Source: Nostoc sp. RI_552
Lineage (GTDB): Bacteria; Cyanobacteriota; Cyanobacteriia; Cyanobacteriales; Nostocaceae
Direction: 5' to 3'
Assembly (NCBI GenBank): GCA_016124525.1
Contig: WGNO01000016.1
Location: forward strand, 39,800-103,799
DNA: 64,000 bases
Shown: one piece after another, positions 47,501 to 57,116 of the stretch
Numbering within the stretch: position 1 is the first letter of the stretch
Layout of the letters: the number at the start of each line of letters is the position of its first letter
Position numbers and translations under genes: made by a program
The notes under the pieces: model-generated
The model's database searches: none
Seen by the model: only the letters and a program-made list of their open reading frames with translations
Told to the model about the DNA's origin: nothing

Positions 47501-49546
47501 TTAATGTGGAAAGTAAGCAATAATTATCCCTACTTCCGGGTGACTGCGAGCGATGGCTTCTGGTGCATGGCCCAGTAATGAAAAAAGTTGACTTTTCTGC
47601 TCAACACTTCCATTTAACAGCAACAAATCGTTAGTGTTAAGTAAACGAGAAACTTGGCGGACAAAATTACCTCGCACTTTTTGCACTGGTGTGTCTGCTA
47701 GTAATCCAATATGACTAATTTCTATACTTGCTCCTCTTACTGATACTACGTGTAACAGTTGTAAAGATGCTTTCAGTTCTGTTGCCAGGCTTTTGGCTAA
47801 TTGGATACTTTGTTGAAAAGAACTAGCGTGAGTTTGTTGAGTAGTAAAAGCCAGAAAGACTCGTGCTGTATGCTCAATTGGTAATGGAAATCGACTGACT
47901 AAAACTGGTACTGAACTGCGATTCACAATCTTGTCGATGACACTGCCAAACAAATTTTCTTGATAAGTTGAGTAACCTTTCCAACCGCAGATAATCACAC
48001 TAGCTTGTTTTTCTTCTGCTACCCGGGCAATGCCCTTATCAATTGATTCATCAATACGACCAATGGGGGTAACTTTGGTGACAGCAGCATGGGCAATCAT
48101 TTCCGCAGTAGATAATAATTGGTTTTGTCGAGTTTTATCCGCGAGGGAAATGGAGGAATTTTGGTCTAGTAAAATGTGAAGGGGTAACAGAGTACCTTGG
48201 GCAGATTTTGCTAAAAAAATAGCTAATTGTAGGAGATTATCTTCGGTGGTGGGGTTAGCTACAGGTACTAGAACGCGATCGCCTATGTTTGCTGTTTTGG
48301 TGATTGTAGTTCCTGATTCTCCTGGGTTGACTTTTTGTCCCCATTGGGCTGTTACCCAAGGAGAAGCAACACAGGTAACTAAAATCATAGCAATGGTACC
48401 ATTAACTGTTAATTCGTCAACCAAATCAATATTGTAAGCAACAGTGATGGCGGCTAGGGTGGAAGCTGCCTGAGCGACGGATAGCCCAAACATCACCATA
48501 ATATTGTCAAAATTTAATCCAAATAACTTACCTGCACCCCAAGCGGGAATGAACTTAGCAACAATAGCAACCGTCACCATGACTGCTGATACCAGTAGGG
48601 ATTGGGGTTCTTGAATGAGAATCTTGGGATTCACCAACATCCCTACAGAAATCAGGAAAAATGGGACAAACAGTGTATTACCGATAAATTGAATGCGATT
48701 CATTAAGGGGCTAAGGTATGGGATGAGCTGAGTAATGGCAACTCCTGCTAAAAAAGCCCCAATAATTGGTTCAATTTGGACTAATTCTGCGCCATAGGAA
48801 ACGACAAACAAAGTAGCTAAAACAAAAGTAAATTCTGCTCCTTCATCGTGTCCAAAGCGTTGAAAAAACCACCGTCCTACACGAGGTACTCCCCACAGCG
48901 TCAGGAAGGTGTAGATTATCAGTGAAGGAATGAGGAATAGCCAAAATTGTAAAGTTAAATTGCCTTCATGGGCTCTTACTACCACCGCTAAAACTAAAAG
49001 TGCCAAAGTATTAGTAACTAGTGTCCCTCCCAGGGTGGTGGTCATTACCTGAGAACGCATAATTCCCAGTTTGCTGGCTACAGGCAATGCTAGTAGAGTG
49101 TGAGATGCGAAACAGGATGCCACCAGAATAGCCGGGAGAAAACCGTAGCCAATGGCGATCATGGCTCCAATACCTAAGACCATAGGTACAAGAAAAGTAG
49201 CCAGTCCAAAAATTACCGCCTTATCAGCGTTATATTTCAAGTCATCAAGGCTAGTTTCCAATCCTGCCATGAACATGAGAAATAATAAACCGACTGTACC
49301 GAGTAGAACAATTGTGTTATCTCTTGCCAATAATCCCAACCCATTTGGCCCAACTATGACCCCAGCCAAAATTAATCCCACAATTCCAGGTAGCCGAATT
49401 TTTTCAAATAACAAGGGGGCAATGAGCATAATCCCTAAAATCATCAAAAATACTGGTACTGGATCTTTAATGGGTGTTGATATGAGGGTAGTCATTAATA
49501 AATTATTCATATCCTGGTTTAGGATTGCGATCGCATCTAATTTCAT
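47501..49546 (-). CDS. CPA2-type cation:proton antiporter with universal-stress domain
   Basis: 681 residues. The first about 410 are a Na_H_exchanger domain with some 12 hydrophobic helices (GIVGLILAGVIVGPNGLGLLARD near 55-77; SYGAELVQIEPIIGAFLAGVAITQLIP near 250-276). The rest is soluble with UspA-like repeats (VLVPVANPTTEDNLLQLAIFLAKSAQGTLLPLHIL; ASVIICGWKG...NRSSVPVLVSRFPLP). Antiport of Na+ or K+ for H+ is expected; the ion is not clear. ATG 49546 used, but Met12 or Met17 would also serve. Confidence 0.9.
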   Translation of the reverse strand: MKLDAIAILNQDMNNLLMTTLISTPIKDPVPVFLMILGIMLIAPLLFEKIRLPGIVGLILAGVIVGPNGLGLLARDNTIVLLGTVGLLFLMFMAGLETSLDDLKYNADKAVIFGLATFLVPMVLGIGAMIAIGYGFLPAILVASCFASHTLLALPVASKLGIMRSQVMTTTLGGTLVTNTLALLVLAVVVRAHEGNLTLQFWLFLIPSLIIYTFLTLWGVPRVGRWFFQRFGHDEGAEFTFVLATLFVVSYGAELVQIEPIIGAFLAGVAITQLIPYLSPLMNRIQFIGNTLFVPFFLISVGMLVNPKILIQEPQSLLVSAVMVTVAIVAKFIPAWGAGKLFGLNFDNIMVMFGLSVAQAASTLAAITVAYNIDLVDELTVNGTIAMILVTCVASPWVTAQWGQKVNPGESGTTITKTANIGDRVLVPVANPTTEDNLLQLAIFLAKSAQGTLLPLHILLDQNSSISLADKTRQNQLLSTAEMIAHAAVTKVTPIGRIDESIDKGIARVAEEKQASVIICGWKGYSTYQENLFGSVIDKIVNRSSVPVLVSRFPLPIEHTARVFLAFTTQQTHASSFQQSIQLAKSLATELKASLQLLHVVSVRGASIEISHIGLLADTPVQKVRGNFVRQVSRLLNTNDLLLLNGSVEQKSQLFSLLGHAPEAIARSHPEVGIIIAYFPH

Positions 49547-50198
49547 AGCTATTATTCACTCAGTCTAATCACTTCCACTGACTAAAATATTAGTATTTTA
49601 TACAAGCTTTAATGGTAGTGATAGGTTTTGAAGTTGTATTTTTTACCCAGTGATTGGTTGTTTAATCCCTAGTAGTGCATTAAATTTAATACTAATATAA
49701 ATTTAGTTAATATTAAATATTAAGTTTTTATAAAACTTTAAAAAATAATTTTTGTACTTAATTAACTCTCAGGTGGCGAGATAAAAATTAGTAGAATAAA
49801 TACACTAATCCTAGCTATATTTATTTATAATATTTTCCTCTCAAACCTTGGCATTTTTGAATGATATTGGGGGATTATTAAATATTAGTTTTTGTGTTTT
49901 CCTGCTAACTCAGACAATTATGAAACATGCTAACAGCAGTTTAAAACTTGCCAGATGGCACAAGATTTATATATGAGATAAGATAATTTTATGAATAAAG
50001 ATTCATGTGAATATGGAGTACATATTTTATCTTGGATGAAGGGTAATGTATCCGTTAATTGTCACCCTTAGTAATGGGGTAAAAGGGAATTTTTTTTGAT
50101 TAACTAAACATTGAGCTAATTGAAATATGTGTGTTTGAAAAAAGTGATAGGGACAATTTATGAATTGTCCCTGTTGTTTTGAAAATGTCCAATGTTAA
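49547..50198. other. AT-rich gap between dxs and the antiporter gene
   Basis: 652 bases, strongly AT-rich from 49660 to 50000, with no gene. The dxs terminator lies at its right edge (50149-50172). The antiporter promoter should be near 49560-49620. Confidence 0.6.
50149..50172 (-). terminator. Terminator of dxs
   Basis: AGGGACAATT (50149-50158) and AATTGTCCCT (50163-50172) pair perfectly around TATG. On the minus strand a T6 run follows five bases later (A6 at 50138-50143), giving a good intrinsic terminator 27 bases after the dxs stop. Confidence 0.9.
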
Positions 50199-52106
50199 CT
50201 AAACGAGAGTTGATGCTTGCTTTTTAAAGAAAGCAGCCATAACTCTTTCTGCTATTTGACGACTAGTTAAACCTAATTCCGCTTTCGATTCATCTGGTGT
50301 GGCATGTTCTACTAAAATATCTGGTACACCAATACGCTTGACAGGAACAACAACATCGGCATCTAGTAGTGCTTCTGCCACGGCGGAACCAAAACCACCC
50401 ATAACACAGCCTTCTTCCACAGTGACGACACGGCGGATTTCCTTGGCCAATGGCAAGATTAATTCGGTATCCAAAGGCTTGACAAAACGAGCATTGATTA
50501 CAGTTGCTTCAATGCCATGTTCGCTGAGAATTTCCGCTGCTTGCATGCTTGGATATACCATAGTGCCGTAGCCGATGATCAGCACATCATCTCCGTTGCG
50601 GAGAATTTCTCCTTTACCAATGTCTAAAGGTTCCGAGCCTTCTTCCATGAGAGGAACACCGTAGCCGTTACCACGGGGGTAGCGCATGGCGATTGGGCCA
50701 CTTGTATAATTAATGCCAGTGACTACCATGCGTTGCAGCTCGGCTTCGTCTTTTGGTGCCATCAACACCATGTTGGGAATACAGCGCAGATAGGCGATAT
50801 CATACATACCTTGGTGGGTTGGGCCATCAGCACCGACAATTCCTGCCCTGTCTAAACAGAAGAAGACAGGCAGGTTTTGAATACAAACATCGTGAATGAT
50901 CTGGTCGTAAGCCCGTTGCAAGAAGGTAGAGTAAATAGCTGCTACAGGGCGCATTCCTTCTGAGGCCATACCCGCAGCTAGGGTTACAGCGTGTTGTTCA
51001 GCAATACCGACATCAATATATTGATTGGGTAGTTTAGCTTGGAGTTTATCTAAACCTGTTCCTGTGGCCATTGCTGCGGTAATGCCGATAATTTTGGGGT
51101 TTTGCTCGGCAAGTTTGACTAAAGTATGGGAAAAGACTTTGGCGTAAGAGGGAGGTTTTGGTTTACTTGAGGGAATTGCTTTGCCTGTTGTCAAGTTAAA
51201 CGGGCTTTGGGCATGATAGCCTACTTTGTCTTGTTCGGCGATTTCATAGCCTTTCCCTTTTATCGTGATCACATGTACCAAAACTGGCCCTGTGATCTCA
51301 TGTGCTTGTTGGAAGGTAGAAATTAGTTCCTCTAGGTTATGCCCGTCTACTGGACCAATATAAGTAAAACCCAGTTCTTCAAAGACTGCTCCTACCTTGG
51401 GAACTGCTAAACGCTTCATTCCTTCTTTGATGCGTCCGAGTTCAGGGGACAAGGATTCACCAACAAAGGGAATTTGCTTAAACTGTTCTTCAAAATTATC
51501 TTTGATAAATTGTACTGGTGGACTGAGGCGCATTTTGTTGAGGTAACGGGGGATTGCCCCTACGTTGGGGGAGATAGACATCTCGTTGTCGTTGAGAACA
51601 ACCAGTAGTTTAGTTTTAGGTAAATGTCCGGCATGGTTGATGGCTTCCAAAGCCATACCTCCAGTTAAGGCACCATCACCAATTACGGCTACTGATTTAA
51701 ATTTTTCCCCTTTTAATTCTCCTGCTAAAGCCATGCCTAATGCTGCGGAGATACTGGTAGAAGCGTGTCCGGCACCAAAGTGATCAAACTTGCTTTCACT
51801 GCGCTTCAGATAACCAGCAATTCCGGATTGTTGTCTGAGGGTATAAAAGTTGTTATAGCGTCCTGTCAGGAGTTTGTGGGGATAAGCTTGATGTCCTACA
51901 TCCCAAATGACTTTATCCCGATCTAAATCGAGTGTCTGGTAAAGCCCCAGTGTTAACTCTACAACTCCCAAACCAGGGCCGAGATGCCCCCCACTTGTTG
52001 ATACGGTTTGTAAGTGCTTGTCGCGAATTTGACGGGCAATTTGTTGCAATTGCCGAATGGACAAACCATGCAACTGGTTAGGGTGGGTAATTTCACTCAG
52101 ATGCAT
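50199..52106 (-). CDS. dxs: 1-deoxy-D-xylulose-5-phosphate synthase
   Basis: First step of the MEP isoprenoid pathway, thiamin-diphosphate dependent. 635 residues. Motifs: [20 protein letters not shown]-binding [37 protein letters not shown] (about 150-186), [11 protein letters not shown], the transketolase block [17 protein letters not shown] with catalytic Glu (about 370) and [21 protein letters not shown] 52106 and the usual [16 protein letters not shown] start. Confidence 0.97.
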   Translation of the reverse strand: MHLSEITHPNQLHGLSIRQLQQIARQIRDKHLQTVSTSGGHLGPGLGVVELTLGLYQTLDLDRDKVIWDVGHQAYPHKLLTGRYNNFYTLRQQSGIAGYLKRSESKFDHFGAGHASTSISAALGMALAGELKGEKFKSVAVIGDGALTGGMALEAINHAGHLPKTKLLVVLNDNEMSISPNVGAIPRYLNKMRLSPPVQFIKDNFEEQFKQIPFVGESLSPELGRIKEGMKRLAVPKVGAVFEELGFTYIGPVDGHNLEELISTFQQAHEITGPVLVHVITIKGKGYEIAEQDKVGYHAQSPFNLTTGKAIPSSKPKPPSYAKVFSHTLVKLAEQNPKIIGITAAMATGTGLDKLQAKLPNQYIDVGIAEQHAVTLAAGMASEGMRPVAAIYSTFLQRAYDQIIHDVCIQNLPVFFCLDRAGIVGADGPTHQGMYDIAYLRCIPNMVLMAPKDEAELQRMVVTGINYTSGPIAMRYPRGNGYGVPLMEEGSEPLDIGKGEILRNGDDVLIIGYGTMVYPSMQAAEILSEHGIEATVINARFVKPLDTELILPLAKEIRRVVTVEEGCVMGGFGSAVAEALLDADVVVPVKRIGVPDILVEHATPDESKAELGLTSRQIAERVMAAFFKKQASTLV

Positions 52107-52249
52107 ATTATCGGGTGTTCCTCTCTAAACTCTACTTCTAGCATTTTTTAATTTTCCCACGGTGGGGATGTCTCTCAAATTATTTAGTCATTGGTGATTG
52201 GTCATGAGTGATGAGAAAAAAACTTTTCTCTCGGTCTCCAATTCCTAAT

Positions 52250-52678
52250 TCACATTGACTCAGGACTAGGGGTAATACCAGGAACTACTGGCATTTCTGG
52301 TTGTGGTTGTTGTCTTTGTAAATATTGACTCAAGACATAAGCTATATCTCCACGGGTCATTGGCTGCAATGGGGAAATATTCTTTTGGGCATCTGTGTTA
52401 ATAAATCCTTCTGCAACTACCCTAGCAATGGCTTTTCTAGCCCAATCTGGAATTAATCCTGCATCGGGATAGGAATTAGGTATGTCTTTTAGAGTGTCAT
52501 TACTAAACTGAAACACTCCATAAACTTGGGCAAAAATCGCTAAACTTTCTGCTCTTGTTAACCTTTGATTAGGGAAGAATAAATTGCCACGATATTCTCT
52601 CATAATATCAGTTTTAAGAAGTGTTGGAATATTATTATTAACTAACTTTACTGCTACATATAAAGTTTCAATTTTACT
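52250..52678 (-). pseudogene. Remnant of an S-layer homology (SLH) domain gene
   Basis: From ATG 52603 the frame codes for 117 residues with two SLH-like units (GNLFFPNQRLTRAESLAIFAQVYGVF; PDWARKAIARVVAEGFINTDAQKNISPLQPMTRGDIAYVLSQYL) and a Pro-rich end. SLH sequence continues upstream of that ATG in frame (YVAVKLVNNNIPTLLKTDIM) up to a stop at 52679-52681 with no start codon or signal peptide. So it looks like the end of a longer surface protein that lost its front. A short expressed product from 52603 cannot be excluded. Confidence 0.65.
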
Positions 52679-52998
52679 TTATTTAAAATGTCAATTTAAG
52701 TTTTGTAGTCATGATAGTCAACCCTAACAATGGAGTAGGAGAACTTAGTACTGAACATGGCAAATCACAATCAAGTAATGATTATAACGAGAGTAAAAAT
52801 GATTTTACTTAGTATTAAATTTGAACTAAAAACTAGATAAACATTATAACGTAACTAATATGATGATGTTGTGTTGCCGATAAATGATCGAATTGGGGGA
52901 AATGATGGCGAATTTTGCCTGAATGAATTTGGAATTGCCTAGGATGTAGTATAGTCGGCCGTGATGAACCATTGAGTCAATATTTTAGGAGTTTTGGG
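52679..52998. other. Divergent gap between the SLH relic and rpiA
   Basis: About 320 bases without a gene. The rpiA promoter and a clear Shine-Dalgarno AGGAG (52987-52991) seven bases before the ATG at 52999 lie here. No hairpin stands out. Confidence 0.5.
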
Positions 52999-53709
52999 AT
53001 GAGTGGAACAGGAGATCCAGTAAAGTTGATGAAGCAAGAAGTTGGCAAAGCCGCGGCAGATCTGGTAAAGTCAGGCTCGATTGTGGGGTTGGGTACGGGA
53101 TCAACTACGGCCTATACAATTCAGTTTTTAGGCGATCGCATTAAGTCTGGTGAACTTAAGGATATCGTGGGTATTCCTACCTCTTTTCAATCAGAAGTGC
53201 TGGCGAAAGAGTACGGTATACCTTTGACTACTTTAGATGCTGTTGACCACATTGATATTGCTATTGATGGGGCTGATGAAGTTGACCCCCAAAAGAATTT
53301 GATTAAAGGAGGCGGTGCTGCACATACCCGCGAAAAGGTTGTGGATTACTTGGCAAGGCAATTCATTGTCGTGGTAGATGGTGGTAAGTTGGTAGACCGG
53401 TTGGGTTCTTCTTTTGCTGTACCTGTGGAGGTGATTCCAATGGCAATTACCCCTGTTACTAATGCCATTAAAAAACTTGGTGGTAAACCTGAACTTCGCA
53501 TGGGGTTGAAAAAAGCCGGGCCAGTGATCACCGATCAAGGCAATATGGTATTGGATGTGAGATTTGACTCTATTGACGACCCAGTTACCTTGGAGAAAAC
53601 ACTCAATAATATTCCTGGTGTGTTGGAAAATGGGATTTTTGTCAATTGTGTAGATGTAGTTTTAGTGGGGGAAGTTAAAGACGGTCAGCCTTTAGTACGT
53701 GAACTTTAA
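52999..53709 (+). CDS. rpiA: Ribose-5-phosphate isomerase A
   Basis: Interconverts ribose-5-P and ribulose-5-P in the Calvin and pentose-phosphate cycles. 236 residues from ATG 52999, chosen over the TTG at 52972 because AGGAG is correctly placed. Motifs: [47 protein letters not shown] (about 80-110) with catalytic Asp/Glu, and KLVDRLG. An insertion-sequence relic follows. Confidence 0.97.
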   Translation: MSGTGDPVKLMKQEVGKAAADLVKSGSIVGLGTGSTTAYTIQFLGDRIKSGELKDIVGIPTSFQSEVLAKEYGIPLTTLDAVDHIDIAIDGADEVDPQKNLIKGGGAAHTREKVVDYLARQFIVVVDGGKLVDRLGSSFAVPVEVIPMAITPVTNAIKKLGGKPELRMGLKKAGPVITDQGNMVLDVRFDSIDDPVTLEKTLNNIPGVLENGIFVNCVDVVLVGEVKDGQPLVREL

Positions 53710-53834
53710 ATAGGTCTGGGGAATGGGTAAAAATAGCTCATCCCCTACATTTGTCTAGTATCAGAGTTTGTGGATGTTGTAGCGAATTGGCTTTGTACAA
53801 GTTTTGCGGCTTGCTCTTTTTCTGACTGAAAAAA

Positions 53835-54068
53835 ATGGTTTTGGAGTGGAGTTTAACAGAATCACTGTTCTGCTTAGATAGAGATTGGAATGCCGCTATC
53901 AACATTCTCAACCTAGCTGTAAGTACCGTAGGGCATACGGGAACTTGGATCTTAGATCCGAAGGCTTCAGGAGATTCAACGACTAATTTGGCTTGGGAAT
54001 CTTGCCACAGTAAGTTGAGTCTAAGAATGAAGAATCCCCACGCTTTGAGGTTGGGGAGTGTCAAGTAA
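53835..54068 (+). mobile_element. IS200/IS605 relic: TnpB C-terminus and right-end hairpin
   Basis: The frame LFCLDRDWNAAINILNLAVSTVGHTGTWILDPKASGDS has the DRDxNAAxNIL signature that closes the TnpB RuvC core, then the usual variable tail. The upstream zinc-ribbon and catalytic parts are absent or shifted out of frame (traces from about 53770). CCCCA...TGGGG (54036-54056) followed by GAGTGTCAA is the element's right end. Only about 0.3 kb remains, so no function is expected. The GH116 gene starts 22 bases later. Confidence 0.8.
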
Positions 54069-54090
54069 CCCCATGCTGTAAAATTAGGCG

Positions 54091-56511
54091 ATGACAAAAG
54101 CACTCTCGTCGGTAATTCCCTCTTGCACTTGGAGTCGTCCCATCGGTTTAGGCTGGGACAAGCCCTACACTGTTCGCTACCCTAGTAATCTTGATGATGG
54201 CCCTTGGCATGGTATGCCTTTAGGTGGCTTTGGTGCAGGTTGTATTGGTCGTTCTTCACGAGGAGACTTTAATCTGTGGCATATTGACGGCGGGGAACAT
54301 ACGTTTCAAAATATCCCCGCTTGTCAATTTAGTGTATTTGAATCTCATGGTACATTTTCTCAAGCTTATGCTTTGGCTACAGAACCACCTCAGGATGGTA
54401 GTCTGGCTGCTTGGCAATGGTATCCAGCATCTACAACAACACAACATACAGGAACTTATCATGCTCTATACCCGCGTAGCTGGTTTGTCTACGAAAATGT
54501 ATTTGAAGCAAAGTTAACTTGTGAGCAGTTTTCACCTATTTGGGCAGGAAATTATCGAGAATCTAGCTATCCTGTGGCGATTTTTAACTGGAATGCTCAT
54601 AATCCCACAGATGCACCTATTACTTTGAGCATTATGCTCACTTGGCAAAATATGGTGGGCTGGTTTACTAATGCATTAAAATCTCCAGAAGTGCTGATAC
54701 GGGATGATGGTAGTCCGGTTTATACATATCAACCGCGTTTGGGTGAAAGTTACGGTAATTACAATTTAATCCTAGAAAACACTGAATACTTTAGTTGCTT
54801 TTTAGGAGGTGTTGGTAGTGGTGACTCAGTGGCCGAGGGGGATGGCAGTTGGTGTATTGCTACTGTCAAGTCTCCATGGATTGAGGTGTTTTATCATACT
54901 CGTTGGCTTCCAGGTGATACGGGGGAAGATATATGGCAAAGCTTTAGTGTCGATGGTTCTTTGCCGAATGCTCAAGATGCTACTCCTGCTTCAGAAAATA
55001 CACAGGTAGGGGCAGCGATCGCTTTACGTTTCACTCTCCAACCAGGGGAAACTTTGTCAATTCCTGTTGTGGTGTCTTGGGATTTTCCAGTAACAGAATT
55101 TGCAGCAGGAATTACTTATTACCGCAGATATACTGACTTTTTTGGTTCTAGTGGTAATGAAGCTTGGGCGATGGCTACTACTGCCCTGAGAGAATACAAA
55201 AACTGGTATCAAGAAATACTGGCTTGGCAACAGCCAATTATTGACCGACAAGATTTACCCGATTGGTTTAAGATGGCTTTGTTTAATGAGCTATATGACC
55301 TGACTAGCGGCGGAACTCTTTGGAGTGCAGCATCAGAACTTGATTGTATTGGTCAATTTGCGGTGCTGGAGTGCTTAGATTATCGTTGGTATGAAAGTTT
55401 AGATGTACGGTTGTATGGTTCCTTTGGGCTGTTAATGCTGTTTCCTGAACTAGAAAAATCGGTGATGCGGGCATTTGCGAGGGCAATTCCCCATAGTGAT
55501 GATGATCAGCGTGTAATCGGCTATTACTATACCATTGGGGCTGATAGGACTACCGCAGCTCGGAAAGTCGCAGGTGCAACGCCTCATGATTTGGGGGCAC
55601 CTAATGAGCACGTTTGGGAAAAAACGAATTACACCTGCTATCAAGACTGCAATTTGTGGAAAGATTTAGGTAGTGATTTTGTGTTGCAGGTGTACCGAGA
55701 TTTTCTGCTAACTGGTGCTGATGATGTGCAATTTTTGGCAGATTGTTGGGATGGAATCGTGCAAACTCTCAATTATCTGAAAACTTTTGATTTAGATGGT
55801 GATGGGATTCCTGAAAATTCAGGGGCCCCTGACCAGACTTTTGATGATTGGCGATTACAGGGTGTGAGTGCTTATTGTGGCGGGTTGTGGTTGGCGGCTT
55901 TAGAAGCGGCGATGGCTATCAGCGAAATTTTATCCAACAATCATGTTGGGGATGTCCAGGAATTGAGGAAGCAAAAATCCACTTACGAAACATGGTTAAC
56001 ACAGTCACGTCCTGTTTATCAAGAAAAACTCTGGAATGGTAAATATTTCCGCCTGGATAGTGAGAGTGGTTCCGATGTGGTGATGGCGGATCAGTTGTGT
56101 GGACAATTCTATGCCCGCTTATTAGGATTGCCGGACATTGTACCATGGGATGGCGCTTTGTCTGCTTTACGAACTGTTTATGATGCTTGTTTTCTCAAGT
56201 TCTGTAATGGTGAGTTTGGTGCGGCTAACGGTGTTCGTCCGGATGGTTCACCAGAAAACCCTAATGCTACTCATCCTTTGGAAGTCTGGACAGGAATTAA
56301 CTTTGGACTGGCGGCGTTTCTGGTGCAAATGGCAATGAAAGATGAAGCTTTGAAGTTAACGGCATCTGTGGTACAGCAAATTTACTGCAATGGTTTGCAA
56401 TTCCGCACACCAGAAGCAATTACTGCATCTGGTACTTTCCGGGCTAGTACTTATCTGCGGGCTATGGCTATTTGGGCAATTTATTTAGTTTTGAGTGAGA
56501 ACAATTCTTAA
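54091..56511 (+). CDS. GH116 family glycosidase (GBA2-like beta-glucosidase/glucosylceramidase)
   Basis: 806 residues. N-terminal beta domain with MPLGGFGAGCIGRSSRGDFNLWHIDGGEH. The catalytic (alpha/alpha)6 domain has nucleophile Glu in FNELYDLTSGGTLW (about 398), YTIGADRTTAARKV...LGAPNEHVWEKTNYTCYQDCNLWKDL, and acid/base-region GAPDQTFDDWRLQGVSAYCGGLWLAAL. The end YLRAMAIWAIYLVL is also typical. This is the bile-acid beta-glucosidase/GBA2 family; the natural substrate in cyanobacteria is not clear. No secretion signal. ATG 54091. Confidence 0.9.
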   Translation: MTKALSSVIPSCTWSRPIGLGWDKPYTVRYPSNLDDGPWHGMPLGGFGAGCIGRSSRGDFNLWHIDGGEHTFQNIPACQFSVFESHGTFSQAYALATEPPQDGSLAAWQWYPASTTTQHTGTYHALYPRSWFVYENVFEAKLTCEQFSPIWAGNYRESSYPVAIFNWNAHNPTDAPITLSIMLTWQNMVGWFTNALKSPEVLIRDDGSPVYTYQPRLGESYGNYNLILENTEYFSCFLGGVGSGDSVAEGDGSWCIATVKSPWIEVFYHTRWLPGDTGEDIWQSFSVDGSLPNAQDATPASENTQVGAAIALRFTLQPGETLSIPVVVSWDFPVTEFAAGITYYRRYTDFFGSSGNEAWAMATTALREYKNWYQEILAWQQPIIDRQDLPDWFKMALFNELYDLTSGGTLWSAASELDCIGQFAVLECLDYRWYESLDVRLYGSFGLLMLFPELEKSVMRAFARAIPHSDDDQRVIGYYYTIGADRTTAARKVAGATPHDLGAPNEHVWEKTNYTCYQDCNLWKDLGSDFVLQVYRDFLLTGADDVQFLADCWDGIVQTLNYLKTFDLDGDGIPENSGAPDQTFDDWRLQGVSAYCGGLWLAALEAAMAISEILSNNHVGDVQELRKQKSTYETWLTQSRPVYQEKLWNGKYFRLDSESGSDVVMADQLCGQFYARLLGLPDIVPWDGALSALRTVYDACFLKFCNGEFGAANGVRPDGSPENPNATHPLEVWTGINFGLAAFLVQMAMKDEALKLTASVVQQIYCNGLQFRTPEAITASGTFRASTYLRAMAIWAIYLVLSENNS

Positions 56512-56566
56512 AAGCATCTAGTGCATTCTTGTACAGGGTAAAACTTGGTTTTGCGGGCTTTGTCTG

Positions 56567-56628
56567 TGTAGTGGCAAATACAATTTGTACGGACAAATAC
56601 ATAAAACTTGACACGTATATTTTACTGT
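56567..56628 (+). promoter_or_regulatory. Tandem NtcA sites and -10 box upstream of hetC
   Basis: Two perfect TGTA-N8-TACA sites: TGTAGTGGCAAATACA (56567-56582) and TGTACGGACAAATACA (56586-56601), 19 bases apart start to start. After the second GTA-N8-TAC there are exactly 22 bases to TACTGT (56623-56628), a TAN3T -10 box, the canonical NtcA-activated layout. The predicted start at about 56635 gives a leader near 480 bases, which itself holds no gene. Confidence 0.85.
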
Positions 56629-57116
56629 GCCGCTCAAAGCCGCATAGTGTTTGCGGGTGTAAAAATCAGCATCTTCAATTTTTGGTTTTATTTTCCGGGT
56701 GTTTGATGAGCCAAAAGAACATATAACTAGGGTTAAAAAAAGATTTTAAATACTTAAAAATTAAAACTGGGTTTTGCCAAAACAAGAAGGTTACTAATTT
56801 CAGTCACATAAAGAATTAGTAAACTATGCATCAAATATAGCTTGACATGAGAATGTCATTGTGTTCATTGCATCTAGATATTGTGAGTAAAGTCTTGCTT
56901 TTAAAGTTCTTGTGTCAAAGAGGTATGTCAAAAATGAAACTGGAGAAATTAACAATTAGTGAGACCATTGGTTGTGTTTTTACCAAAAAACGGAATAATT
57001 ACCAGAATTGATGACTTTCTGCGCTCATATCAGTTGTTGATGAACAATGGTGCCGAATTTCTTCTTTTGTTTGTGTGCTTTACCGTTTCTCTTTGTCATT
57101 CAAAGTTGAGGGAGAT

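Noticed and set aside
49152..49568. 138-residue plus-strand frame opposite the antiporter start
   Set aside because: Antisense to membrane helices of the antiporter; Ile/Pro/Asn-rich noise.
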